A stretch of 52,760 bases of DNA from an uncultured Bacteroidaceae bacterium (lineage in GTDB: Bacteria; Bacteroidota; Bacteroidia; Bacteroidales; Bacteroidaceae): assembly GCA_905236065.1 (NCBI GenBank), contig CAJONZ010000091.1, positions 1 through 52,760 of the forward strand. Reading direction: 5' to 3'. The translations under genes were made by a program, and so were the position numbers. Below the pieces are notes generated by a model. It saw nothing but the letters and a program-made list of their open reading frames with translations. It was not told the DNA's origin and ran no database searches. Shown piece by piece: positions 1 through 8,989 of the stretch. Within the stretch, counting starts at the first letter, position 1. Each line of letters opens with the position of its first letter.

Positions 1-1
1 G

Positions 2-2908
2 AGCTATGCGGACTTGAGCCTGATTACGGTGGAGCTGAAGCCGACGACGACTCCTGCCCGCATTGAGCAGGAGTGGGACATGCTGCGTCGGAAGGTGGCG
101 AATACGCAGCCTCAGTTGCCGTCGGGTGCGATGGCTTCGGCGGTGCGGGATGACTTTGGCGATGTGTATGGCATGTTTTACGCCTTGACGGGTGACGGCC
201 TGAACGACCGTCAGTTGTCGGACTATGCGGAGCTGATTAAGCGTGAGCTGTCGGATGTGGAGGGTGTGACCCGTGTGAGCATCTACGGCCAGCGCAGTGA
301 GTGTATCAACATTGAGCTGCTGGAGGACAGGATGGCGAGTCTGGGCGTGATGCCGATAGAGGTGTTGCAGACGATTAGCAACCAGAATAAGACGAGCTAT
401 GCGGGTTATTATAACAATGGTAACCGGCGGGTGCGTGTGACGGTGAGCGACAAGTTCAACAATGTGGAGGATATCTCGAACATGGTGATTCAGGGCCATG
501 AGGATGACCAGTTGCGCCTGCGTGACATTGCGAGGGTGGCAGAGGGTTATGAGAGTGTGACCCGCAACGAGATGGCGTATGACGGTGCGCGGGCATTGGG
601 TATCTCGATTGCCTGTTCGTCGGAATTTGACATTATCAAGGTGGGCAAGGTCGTGGAGCGGAAGATGGTGGAGCTGGAGCGGAGGATGCCGGCAGGCGTG
701 GAGGCACACAAGGTGTTCTTCCAGCCGGAGCGTGTGAGCAATGCGCTGAATACGTTCCTAATCAACCTGTTGGAGTCGGTGCTGATTGTCATTGTCATCC
801 TTGTGTTCTTCATGGGATTGCGGAGTGGCGTCATTATCGGTGCAAGCCTGGTGGTGATAGTCTTCGGCTCGTTCCTTGTGCTGAAAGGTTTCAACGGTAC
901 GTTGCAACGTGTGTCGCTGGCCAGTTTCATCCTTGCGATGGGTATGCTGGTGGATAATGCCATCGTAATTGTGGATGGCATCCTGGTTGACCAGAAGATG
1001 GGGAAGAAGAGGCTGGAGGCGCTGACGAGCATCGGACAGAAGACGGCCATGCCGTTGTTAGGTGCGACGCTGATTGCCATCCTGGCGTTCCTCCCGATTT
1101 TCCTGAGCCCGGACACGGCGGGTGTGTATGTGCGTGATTTGTTCATCGTCATTGCCGTCTCGCTGTTCCTCAGTTGGGTGCTGGCCCTGCTCCATGTGCC
1201 CATCATGTCGGACAACTGGCTGTTGCCCAAAGGCTACGAGGGAGGCGGAAAGGCAGAAGTGAAGGGTGAAGGGGATGCCGACTCGTTGTATAAGGGGAAG
1301 GCGTATGACGTGTTGGAGACGGTCATGCGTTTCGGTCTGAGGCATCGCTGGACGATGGTGTTCATTGCCGTCTTCATGCTGGGTGTCAGTGCGGTGTCGT
1401 TCCTGTACCTGGAGCGGGCATTCTTCCCCGACATGGAGTATGACCAGCTTTACATGGAATATAAATTGCCGGAAGGCAACAACTATAAGCAGACGGAGGC
1501 AGACTTGGTTGCCATCCAAAAGCATCTCAGGAAGAAGGACTACATCAAGCATATCACCGCCTCGGTGGGTGGTGCGCCCAGCCGCTACAACCTGGTGCGC
1601 AGCATCCCGACGCCGTCGTTGGCGTATGGCGAGCTGATTATTGATTTCAATTCGCCTTCCGACCTTGTGGGCCACATCGATGAGTTGCAGGAGGAGATTG
1701 ACCGAATGTATCCCAATGCGTATGTGAAGTTCAAGCGCTACAACCTGATGTACAAGAAGTACCCGATTGAGGCTTGCTTCCATGGCCCCGACCCAGCCGT
1801 GCTGCATCGGCTGACGGACAGTGCCATGGCCATTGTGCGCCGCAGCGACAAGGTTTATCTACCAACGTCGGACTGGGAGCCGAAGGTGCCGGTGTTGTCG
1901 GTGGACTACAACCAGCAGCTGGCACGTTTGCAGGGATTGTCGCGTTCGGACGTGGCACTTTCGATGATGACCTACACGAGTGGCATTCCCATTGGCAGCT
2001 ACTACGACGGCATTCATTCCGAGAACATCTATATAAAATGTACGGACCCGCAGGGAAATGACGTGCAGCGGCTGAGTGGCGTGGAGTTGTTCAGCACGAT
2101 GCCTAACTTCGGCCAGTTTGCCAACCGCAGTACGTTCCAGATGCTGCTGTCGGGGAGGCTGTCGAAGGAGGATGTCATCAAGGCCATCACGAAGACGACC
2201 CCGCTGTTGCAAGTGGCCAATGGCATTGACATTGTGTGGGAAGAGCCTGTGGTGTGCCGTGAGAATGGTCAGCGAACCCAGCGCCTGGAGTGCAGTCCGC
2301 GTCCCGGCGTGGGTACGGAAGTGGCACGTCAAGCCATTGCCAAGGAGATTGAGAAGATAGAGTTGCCGGTGGGTTATTCCCTGTCGTGGGGTGGTGAGAA
2401 GAAGGCCAGCGACCAGGCGATGAAGTATCTGTTCAATGCTTTCCCCTTGGCGATTGTCACCATGATTCTGATTCTCATCCTGTTGTTCAAGGACTATAAG
2501 AAGCCGGCCATCATCTTTGCCTGTATCCCGCTGATTTTGGTAGGTGTGATACCGTCGGTACTCATTTCGGGCAAGGCGTTTGGTTTTGTCGCCATTGTGG
2601 GTGTCTTGGGACTGATAGGCATGATGATTAAGAATGGAATTGTGCTGATGGATGAAATTAATCTTGAGATTTCCGAAGGCGTGGAGCCCCATCAGGCATT
2701 GATTCAAAGTTCCAAGTCACGTCTGCGTCCGGTGATGATGGCGAGTCTTACCACGATCTTAGGTATGATTCCACTGGTTCCCGATGCCATGTTCGGCTCG
2801 TTGGCCGTCACCATCATGGGAGGACTTTTTGTCGGTACGCTGATTACGTTGATCTTCATTCCCGTGCTGTATGCGTTGTTCTTTAAAATCAAGACATTTG
2901 CCATTTAA
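2..2908 (+). CDS. RND-family efflux transporter inner-membrane subunit (5' end cut by window)
   Basis: The frame is open from the first bases of the window, so the gene starts upstream; about 970 residues are visible against about 1020-1050 for full RND pumps. The layout is that of the family: a periplasmic porter region, a run of membrane helices at roughly residues 250-400, a second large periplasmic domain, and five or six helices at the C-terminus. The TM4-like motif GMLVDNAIVIVDG is at about residue 310; where AcrB has two adjacent aspartates this protein has Asp-Asn, as in several non-AcrB RND groups. Such proteins use the proton gradient to expel substrates through a TolC-type channel, and a TolC-like gene follows after 28 bases. 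The substrate cannot be told from sequence. The lead into an exopolysaccharide locus is notable but does not prove a role in polymer export. Confidence 0.9.
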   Translation, partial: SYADLSLITVELKPTTTPARIEQEWDMLRRKVANTQPQLPSGAMASAVRDDFGDVYGMFYALTGDGLNDRQLSDYAELIKRELSDVEGVTRVSIYGQRSECINIELLEDRMASLGVMPIEVLQTISNQNKTSYAGYYNNGNRRVRVTVSDKFNNVEDISNMVIQGHEDDQLRLRDIARVAEGYESVTRNEMAYDGARALGISIACSSEFDIIKVGKVVERKMVELERRMPAGVEAHKVFFQPERVSNALNTFLINLLESVLIVIVILVFFMGLRSGVIIGASLVVIVFGSFLVLKGFNGTLQRVSLASFILAMGMLVDNAIVIVDGILVDQKMGKKRLEALTSIGQKTAMPLLGATLIAILAFLPIFLSPDTAGVYVRDLFIVIAVSLFLSWVLALLHVPIMSDNWLLPKGYEGGGKAEVKGEGDADSLYKGKAYDVLETVMRFGLRHRWTMVFIAVFMLGVSAVSFLYLERAFFPDMEYDQLYMEYKLPEGNNYKQTEADLVAIQKHLRKKDYIKHITASVGGAPSRYNLVRSIPTPSLAYGELIIDFNSPSDLVGHIDELQEEIDRMYPNAYVKFKRYNLMYKKYPIEACFHGPDPAVLHRLTDSAMAIVRRSDKVYLPTSDWEPKVPVLSVDYNQQLARLQGLSRSDVALSMMTYTSGIPIGSYYDGIHSENIYIKCTDPQGNDVQRLSGVELFSTMPNFGQFANRSTFQMLLSGRLSKEDVIKAITKTTPLLQVANGIDIVWEEPVVCRENGQRTQRLECSPRPGVGTEVARQAIAKEIEKIELPVGYSLSWGGEKKASDQAMKYLFNAFPLAIVTMILILILLFKDYKKPAIIFACIPLILVGVIPSVLISGKAFGFVAIVGVLGLIGMMIKNGIVLMDEINLEISEGVEPHQALIQSSKSRLRPVMMASLTTILGMIPLVPDAMFGSLAVTIMGGLFVGTLITLIFIPVLYALFFKIKTFAI

Positions 2909-2936
2909 TCCTATTACAATACTTCCTTCATCTATA

Positions 2937-4346
2937 ATGAAACGATTGATATTTTCACTGATAATTGCCGCTCACGCCGTGTTTGCCGTTGCCCAGCCGA
3001 TGACGCTGGAACAATGCCGTGTGCAGGCTTTGGAACACAACAAGTCGCTTGACAAGGCAAGGTGGCAAATCAAGAAGCAGGAGGCTGACTTGAAGGCGAT
3101 GAAGACGAACTTCCTGCCGAATTTCAATTTGTTTGGCGCCGACCTTTACAATACCAGCAAACTGAATTTCACTCCCAACCTTTCCGGCACGTTTGCCACA
3201 GGAATGGCCGGAGTCAACACTCTGCTGAGTCAGTTGGCACAGAGTCCGACTTTTGCACCGATTGTTGCCCAGTTGCAGGGATTGGGAAAGCATTTTCAGT
3301 TGCCCGACGACTTTTTTGAGTTTAAGACGGGCAACGTCTTCATGGGCGGAGTCTCGGTCTATGAGCCTCTTTACCTGGGTGGCAAAATCACGGCAGGCTA
3401 CAAGATGAATCAGCGAGGTTTGCAGATGGCAAAAAACAATGTGCGTCTGACGGAGTCGGAGGTGATTCTCAACACAGACGAGGCTTACGTACTTTGCATT
3501 CGTGCCAAGGAACTCGGTGTCGTGGCTCGCAGTTATCAGGCGTTGTTGGAAGAGTTGAAGAAAAACGTGGATGCTGCTGTCAATCAAGGAATGCGGACTC
3601 GCAATGACGCATTGAAAGTGCAAGTGAAACTCAATGAAGCGGCACTCAATATCATGAAGGCTGACAATGCCTATCGCTTGGCACAGATGAACCTGGCACA
3701 AACCATCGGATTGCCCCTCATTCAGCAAATCGAAGTGACTGACGAGGGGTTTCCCGCCTCGACGGAAGGGGCTGTTCCAGACACAGATATTTCGGATGTG
3801 TCCAAACGTCCGGAGTATGATTTGCTGAACGACAAGACGGAGTTGGCTCGTTTGCAAGTGAAGCTGACACGCAGCGATTTCCTGCCCAACGTCTTGGTTT
3901 TCGGTAGTTACAGCTACATGAACGGTATGAAGCTGTTGGGTGAAAAACTCTTCAAGAATGGTTCGGCCACGGTGGGTGTGGCTCTCAAGGTGCCCCTTTT
4001 CCATTTTGGGGAAGGAACCCAGAAAGTCCGTTCGGCCAAGGCTGCCTGGCAGATTGCCCAGCTGGAGCAGGAGGACTTGACCGAGAAAATGCGTCTGGAG
4101 GCCATGCAGGCATCCAACAACCTGCATGAAGCCCTCATGGAAATAGACGTTACGCAGAAATCCGTGGAACAGGCTACCGAGAACATGAAGATGTCCCGTC
4201 AACAATATGAAGTGGGCACCGAGCCGCTTTCCGACTACTTGGAGGCTCAGTCCATGTGGCAACAGGCCAAGGCAAACGCTGTCGAAGCTCGTTGTGCCTA
4301 TCTCATTGCCCACACCAAATACTTGAAGGCCATCGGTGCGTTGTAG
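2937..4346 (+). CDS. TolC-like outer membrane efflux protein
   Basis: 469 residues. The ATG at 2937 is chosen because it opens with a clean signal peptide (MKRLIFSLIIAAHAVFAVAQ); an upstream in-frame start at 2871 would overlap the RND gene and bury the signal. The mature protein begins with MTLEQCRVQALEHN, the usual start of the outer-membrane efflux protein repeat, and two long alpha-helical, Gln/Ala-rich halves follow, as in TolC. The C-terminal half has YEVGTEPLSDYLEAQ, the typical helix motif before the last coil. It would form the trimeric outer-membrane and periplasmic channel for the RND pump encoded just upstream, in the same operon. No membrane fusion subunit is visible; it is probably upstream of the window. 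Confidence 0.9.
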   Translation: MKRLIFSLIIAAHAVFAVAQPMTLEQCRVQALEHNKSLDKARWQIKKQEADLKAMKTNFLPNFNLFGADLYNTSKLNFTPNLSGTFATGMAGVNTLLSQLAQSPTFAPIVAQLQGLGKHFQLPDDFFEFKTGNVFMGGVSVYEPLYLGGKITAGYKMNQRGLQMAKNNVRLTESEVILNTDEAYVLCIRAKELGVVARSYQALLEELKKNVDAAVNQGMRTRNDALKVQVKLNEAALNIMKADNAYRLAQMNLAQTIGLPLIQQIEVTDEGFPASTEGAVPDTDISDVSKRPEYDLLNDKTELARLQVKLTRSDFLPNVLVFGSYSYMNGMKLLGEKLFKNGSATVGVALKVPLFHFGEGTQKVRSAKAAWQIAQLEQEDLTEKMRLEAMQASNNLHEALMEIDVTQKSVEQATENMKMSRQQYEVGTEPLSDYLEAQSMWQQAKANAVEARCAYLIAHTKYLKAIGAL

Positions 4347-4440
4347 CAGTGGTGCAATCTGGGAAAAAATCAAATGCAGCAGCGAAATAAATAACCGTTT
4401 TACACGTTTTAAGATTTTGACAAACATACATCAACAGGAG

Positions 4441-5529
4441 ATGATGACAGAAGAGAATAAAAATAAGAGCGAAGTAATCGACCTGCGCGTTTACCTCAAG
4501 ACGGTTTGGAGCAGGAAAAAATTGTTTATTAAGGTTTGGGTGGTGACTGTGATTCTTGCCAGCATCTACATTTTCCCCATACCCCGAACGTATGTTTCCG
4601 AACTCTCCTTGGCTCCTGAGTTGAGTGGCCAGATAGATGGTGGCGGATTGGCTTCGTTGGCAGGTTCCTTTGGCATTGATTTAGAAAACCTTCAAACCAC
4701 CGATGCTTTCTACCCCGAACTTTATCCCGAACTCATTGCCACCAATGATTTTATCACCGACCTGTTCGATGTTCGTGTCAAATCCATTGACGGAGAGATT
4801 GATACCGATTACTACACCTATCTCACCAAGCACCAGAAGGGGATTTTCTACAAAATTCCCTTCAACTGGGTAAAAAAGCAGATTCGGAACCTGTTGGCTC
4901 CGCCTGAAACTCGTTCTGCTGGTGGCGAGGGTGGCAAACGTTTCAATCCGTTCATGCTTTCCGAGGAGACGGACAAGGTGGTGGAGATGGTGCGGTCATT
5001 GATTTCTTGCGATGTGGATAAGAAAAACTCTGTCATCACGATTTCAGTCATTGACCAAGACCCCCTGATTTGTGCCACGATGGCCGACTCTGTCCGGGTT
5101 CGTCTGCAGGATTTCATCACGGCCTACCGTACCAGCAAAGCCCGGATTGACATGAGCTATTACAGGGCGTTGGCCGACAGTGCCCGTTGGGAATACCAGC
5201 AGGCCATGGAGCGTTACAGCGAATATGTAGATGCACACCAGAATACCATCTTGCAATCCTATCTTTCAGAACGTGACGAGTTGGAGAATCTTGTGGCCAT
5301 GAAGTTGAATGCCTACACTGCCATGAACACTCAGTTTGAGGCTGCCAAGGCAAGAGTCCAGGAGCGTACTCCGGCCTTTACCACGCTGAAATCCTCCAGC
5401 GTTCCTCTCAAGCCCAAGGGACCGAAGCGTGTGATATTCATCCTTGCCATGTTGGTTCTTTCCACGCTCGGCACATTGACCTATCTTTTCAAGAACGAAG
5501 TGGTTGCCCAGTTTACTCGGTTGCGATAA
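4441..5529 (+). CDS. Wzz-type polysaccharide chain-length determinant protein (first copy)
   Basis: About 362 residues. The start is the ATG-ATG pair at 4441/4444, directly after AGGAG; the frame extends upstream without a convincing start. One membrane helix lies at about residues 27-45 (IKVWVVTVILASIYIFPI) and a second near the C-terminus (RVIFILAMLVLSTLGTLTYLF), with a helical periplasmic region between them. This is the Wzz/PCP co-polymerase topology, and there is no kinase domain. The coiled segment with TAYRTSKARIDMSYY, DAHQ and ERTPAF is shared with the second Wzz-like protein at 16700-17734. Wzz proteins set the length of polymers made by Wzy. It begins the exopolysaccharide genes 94 bases after the TolC-like gene; I saw no clear promoter in that gap. 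Confidence 0.85.
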   Translation: MMTEENKNKSEVIDLRVYLKTVWSRKKLFIKVWVVTVILASIYIFPIPRTYVSELSLAPELSGQIDGGGLASLAGSFGIDLENLQTTDAFYPELYPELIATNDFITDLFDVRVKSIDGEIDTDYYTYLTKHQKGIFYKIPFNWVKKQIRNLLAPPETRSAGGEGGKRFNPFMLSEETDKVVEMVRSLISCDVDKKNSVITISVIDQDPLICATMADSVRVRLQDFITAYRTSKARIDMSYYRALADSARWEYQQAMERYSEYVDAHQNTILQSYLSERDELENLVAMKLNAYTAMNTQFEAAKARVQERTPAFTTLKSSSVPLKPKGPKRVIFILAMLVLSTLGTLTYLFKNEVVAQFTRLR

Positions 5530-5552
5530 CCTTATTCCTAAATCCCAAATCC

Positions 5553-7085
5553 TTGGATCCAACCAAACGCATCATACTCAATACAGGCGTTCAGTATTCA
5601 CGTTCTGTGCTGAACATTTTCTTGTCCCTGTTCTCAACCCGCTACATCGTTGAGGCATTGGGCAGTAGCGACTACGGACTCTATGTCGTGGTAGGCGGCG
5701 TGGTAGCCTTGTTGGGATTCATTACCAACGCCCTTGTCATCACTACGCAGCGGTTCATCTCTTTCTACTATGGAAAATCCGACTTGCAGCAAGTGCGGAA
5801 AGTCTTTGCAAACAGCTTTCTCATCCATCTCATGGTGTCGCTTGTCATGGTGCTGATACTGCTCAGTTTGAAAGACTTTATCGTTTGTCGGCTGAACATT
5901 CCCGACGGACGCTTTCAGGTAGCCTCCGAAATCTACCTCATCACCATCCTCATGCTGGTCATTACCATCATGATTGCTCCCTTCAAAGCCTTGTTCATAG
6001 CCCGTGAGAACATTGTCTATATCTCCCTTGTCGAAATCTGCGACGGCTTCCTGAAACTGGGCATCGCCCTTTGGATTCTTTTCACCGATGGCGACCGCCT
6101 CTTACTCTTTGCCATCCTGATGATGATGATACAAGTCTTCAACCTCTCGGCCCTTGCTTTCTATGCCTTGCGGAAATACGAGGAGTGCCACGTGCTCATT
6201 TCCCCTCGTGAGATAGACTTCTCCTGCGTTCGTGAATTGGCGGGTTTTGCCGGATGGTCCACCTATGGCATGGGGTCAGTCGTCATGCGGAGCCAGGGAA
6301 TACAACTCATGCTTAACAATGTATATGGCACGGTTATCAACGCAGCCTACGGCATCGCCTTGCAGATTTACGGCTCCATCATGTTCGTCTCCAGTTCCGT
6401 CTTGAACGCCATGAATCCGCAGATTGTCAAGGCCGAAAGTGAGGGCAACCGCAACAAGATGTTGCATCTGGCCGAGATGGAGTCTAAATACTCCACCATG
6501 TTGCTCATGCTGCTCATCGTGCCTTTCATCTTTGAGGCTCCGGCCATCCTCGACCTTTGGTTGAAGGACGTACCAGAAAATGCCGACCTCTTCTGCCGTT
6601 TCATTCTTTGTGGCTTCATCATCGACCAATCCACCTACGGATTGAACACTGCCAACCAAGCCTTGGGAAAGATAAGAAAATACACCTTGCTGATTTACAC
6701 GCCAAAACTCTTGGTACTCATTCCCGTCTTCTTCTTCCTCCAGGCAGGTCTTTCGCCCTTTGCCGTCATGTGTCTATACCTTTTTTCCGAGGCATTGGCT
6801 TCAGCCTTGCGTCTGCCTTACATCAAACACACCTGCGGCCTGAGCATTCGTCACTACCTCAAGACCGTCATCTTGCCACTCATCCCCCTGCTCGTCATTC
6901 AGTGTGCCATTGGCTATGCCATCATTAGCCTCGTTGAGATGGACTTCCGTTTCCTCTTCACCTATGCCGTCTCCGTCATTGTCAGCAGCATCGCTCTGTG
7001 GACCTTCACGCTTTCCAACTCCGAACGCACCTTTATCAGTAACTTAATCCTCAGCCGACTTCCTTTTCTCAAAAAAGCAATATGA
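5553..7085 (+). CDS. Polysaccharide flippase, Wzx/MATE-like
   Basis: 510 residues with about 12-14 hydrophobic segments spread over the full length, beginning RIILNTGVQYSRSVLNIFLS and SSDYGLYVVVGGVV. The arrangement is that of oligosaccharide flippases of the MOP superfamily, which move lipid-linked repeat units across the inner membrane. The only sensible start is TTG at 5553, 23 bases after the Wzz stop; the gap holds the heptads TCCTAAA TCCCAAA. The stop overlaps the next ATG by four bases (ATGA), so the two genes are probably translationally coupled. From here to about 10.2 kb the coding strand is noticeably C-rich at third positions, unlike the G/T-rich genes before and after. Confidence 0.85.
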   Translation: MDPTKRIILNTGVQYSRSVLNIFLSLFSTRYIVEALGSSDYGLYVVVGGVVALLGFITNALVITTQRFISFYYGKSDLQQVRKVFANSFLIHLMVSLVMVLILLSLKDFIVCRLNIPDGRFQVASEIYLITILMLVITIMIAPFKALFIARENIVYISLVEICDGFLKLGIALWILFTDGDRLLLFAILMMMIQVFNLSALAFYALRKYEECHVLISPREIDFSCVRELAGFAGWSTYGMGSVVMRSQGIQLMLNNVYGTVINAAYGIALQIYGSIMFVSSSVLNAMNPQIVKAESEGNRNKMLHLAEMESKYSTMLLMLLIVPFIFEAPAILDLWLKDVPENADLFCRFILCGFIIDQSTYGLNTANQALGKIRKYTLLIYTPKLLVLIPVFFFLQAGLSPFAVMCLYLFSEALASALRLPYIKHTCGLSIRHYLKTVILPLIPLLVIQCAIGYAIISLVEMDFRFLFTYAVSVIVSSIALWTFTLSNSERTFISNLILSRLPFLKKAI

Positions 7086-7675
7086 ACCGTCTGATTCTAT
7101 TCATACAGTGCATTCGTTTCTTGCCGCACATCGTTGCCTACTTCCTGTTCCCCGGACGGGTGAGGCCCGATTTGCCCCATTGGATGGAGGTCATTACCAG
7201 CCCATTTCCCAATAGCCAGTTCCTGGCCTATTGTTGGTATTGTGTCCATCTTCCCGAATACCGCACCCTGCTTTATCATCGGTTGGGCCGCATGAGTTGT
7301 GTTCTGCGACTCTTTGCCCAGCCCATGCCCACTTGTTTCCTCACCGGTATGTTGTCCCGCGACATCGCTCCCGGCCTTATCATCCAGCATGGTCATTCCA
7401 TGCGACTCGGAGCCAGTCGGGTAGGGCGCAACTTGCAAATCTGGCACAACGTCACCGTCGCCAAAGAACGTCCCGGTGGACAGCGTCCCATCATTGGTGA
7501 CAACGTGCGCATCTATACAGGCTCCGTCGTTCTGGGTGGCATCACCATCGGCAACAACGTCGTCATCGGAGCCTGCACTGTCGTGCTGAAATCCGTTCCC
7601 GACAACTGCCTCGTCGTAGGCAATCCTGCCCGAATCGTTAAACGAAACGGCGTAAGGTGTGATGAGAAATTGTAA
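7082..7675 (+). CDS. Hexapeptide-repeat acetyltransferase, serine-acetyltransferase-like
   Basis: 197 residues. The C-terminal half (about 115-190) shows left-handed beta-helix hexapeptides (LGASRVGRNLQIWHN, IGDNVRIYTGSVVLGG, IGNNVVIGACTVVLK) and ends VPDNCLVVGNPARIVK, the usual close of CysE/NodL-type acyltransferases. His in IWHNVTVA is placed like the catalytic histidine. The N-terminal half has no recognised domain. Its position between flippase and polymerase genes argues for O-acetylation of the polysaccharide or a sugar precursor rather than cysteine synthesis. The start ATG overlaps the flippase stop (ATGA). Confidence 0.82.
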   Translation: MNRLILFIQCIRFLPHIVAYFLFPGRVRPDLPHWMEVITSPFPNSQFLAYCWYCVHLPEYRTLLYHRLGRMSCVLRLFAQPMPTCFLTGMLSRDIAPGLIIQHGHSMRLGASRVGRNLQIWHNVTVAKERPGGQRPIIGDNVRIYTGSVVLGGITIGNNVVIGACTVVLKSVPDNCLVVGNPARIVKRNGVRCDEKL

Positions 7676-7702
7676 AGCCGTATAACCGTATCATCCAACC
7701 CC

Positions 7703-8971
7703 ATGCAATTCACCATTCCCAAAGAAAAAATCGACAGTTTCTTCCAGATAGACCTCTCAAAATTCTATCTGCTCGACAAGCGTATGCTGAGTACTGCCTG
7801 CTTCTACACTGGCATTCTCATCGCCTACTTTGGTTCGTTGCATCCTTGGTTCATGTGGGGGCTGGGTGAACTCTATCCCATCCCTGCGGCTTTCTTCGTC
7901 TTCATGGCCTACCTCATTTCCAACTCCATGGAGCAGAGCCTCTTTCTTCGCCGCGACTTCCTCCTGCCCCTGCTTGCCTACATCCTGCTCACCTTCACCG
8001 GCCTCGTCACGAAAGACCGAAACATCAACATCTACATCGTCAGTAGCTTTACTGTCTTCATCTTTTTCGGTCTGCTCAAATTGAACGTTTCCCTGCTGCA
8101 AAACCTCGCCACCTTCCTTTGCAAGGCTATGGCCCTGTTGCTGATTCCCTCCATGTTCTTCTTCATGCTCCATATCCTTGGATTCGGCCTGCCATTCCGC
8201 AATGCAGCCTTCGGCGACAACTACTCCTTCTCTAATTATTACTTTTTCATGATAGAGGACGGCTTCCTCTCTGAACTCATACCTCGTTTTCAGTCTGTTT
8301 TCTTGGAGCCAGGCCATCTTGGTTCTGCCACGTCCATACTGCTCATGACCCAGTTTGGCCAGTGGAAACGCTGGTGGAACGTCGTGCTTCTCCTTGCCTC
8401 CGCCATCTCCTTCTCGCTGGCCGCCTATGCCATCCTCATAGCCCTCTCCTTCCTTGCCCTTTGGACGCAGCGCAAGAAGTTGGTTCGCACCGTGTTGGCA
8501 ACTCTTGCCATTATTGCCCTTGGAGCCCTCATGGCCACCTTCTATAATGGCGGCGACAATATGGTCAACAACCTCATTCTGGCACGTCTCGAAGTGAACG
8601 AGCGCACAGGTGAGATGGAAGGCAACAACCGCGTGGATGTCAACTTCGAGAAAGAGTTCGACAAATACATCGTCACCTCCGATGCCATTTTCGGACGAGA
8701 AATGCACCGCATCCCCAAGGGGACAGGCAACTCTGGCTACCGTGTCTATATCTATCAGAATGGATTGGCTGGTCTCTTTCTCCTCATTCTCTTCTATGGA
8801 TTATCCTTTCGGAACTACACCGACCGCCGCTACTACATCACGGCCATCATTATCTCCGTCCTGATTTTCTGGATTCGAGGCTATCCGCTCTGGTACAGCA
8901 ATTTCATCCCCATTCTCGTGACAGCCTACAAAGCGTTTAAACCCGCCGCTCCCGTCACGTCTTCAAAATAA
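7703..8971 (+). CDS. Wzy-like O-antigen/exopolysaccharide polymerase
   Basis: 422 residues with about ten predicted membrane helices and one larger loop around residues 285-340 (from NNLILARLEVNERTGEMEGN onward), the pattern seen in Wzy polymerases and O-antigen ligases. Sequence identity in this family is low, so the call rests on topology and on its place beside flippase, Wzz and glycosyltransferase genes. It would join repeat units on the periplasmic face. It starts at ATG 7703, 27 bases after the acetyltransferase. A second polymerase/ligase-like gene lies at 17781-18956. Confidence 0.72.
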   Translation: MQFTIPKEKIDSFFQIDLSKFYLLDKRMLSTACFYTGILIAYFGSLHPWFMWGLGELYPIPAAFFVFMAYLISNSMEQSLFLRRDFLLPLLAYILLTFTGLVTKDRNINIYIVSSFTVFIFFGLLKLNVSLLQNLATFLCKAMALLLIPSMFFFMLHILGFGLPFRNAAFGDNYSFSNYYFFMIEDGFLSELIPRFQSVFLEPGHLGSATSILLMTQFGQWKRWWNVVLLLASAISFSLAAYAILIALSFLALWTQRKKLVRTVLATLAIIALGALMATFYNGGDNMVNNLILARLEVNERTGEMEGNNRVDVNFEKEFDKYIVTSDAIFGREMHRIPKGTGNSGYRVYIYQNGLAGLFLLILFYGLSFRNYTDRRYYITAIIISVLIFWIRGYPLWYSNFIPILVTAYKAFKPAAPVTSSK

Positions 8972-8989
8972 CATTCAATTCCTTATTCC

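Noticed and set aside
2955-4427. 490-residue minus-strand frame over the TolC-like gene
   Set aside because: Composition (His, Leu, Gln-rich) is that of an antisense shadow; the plus strand encodes a clear TolC-like protein.
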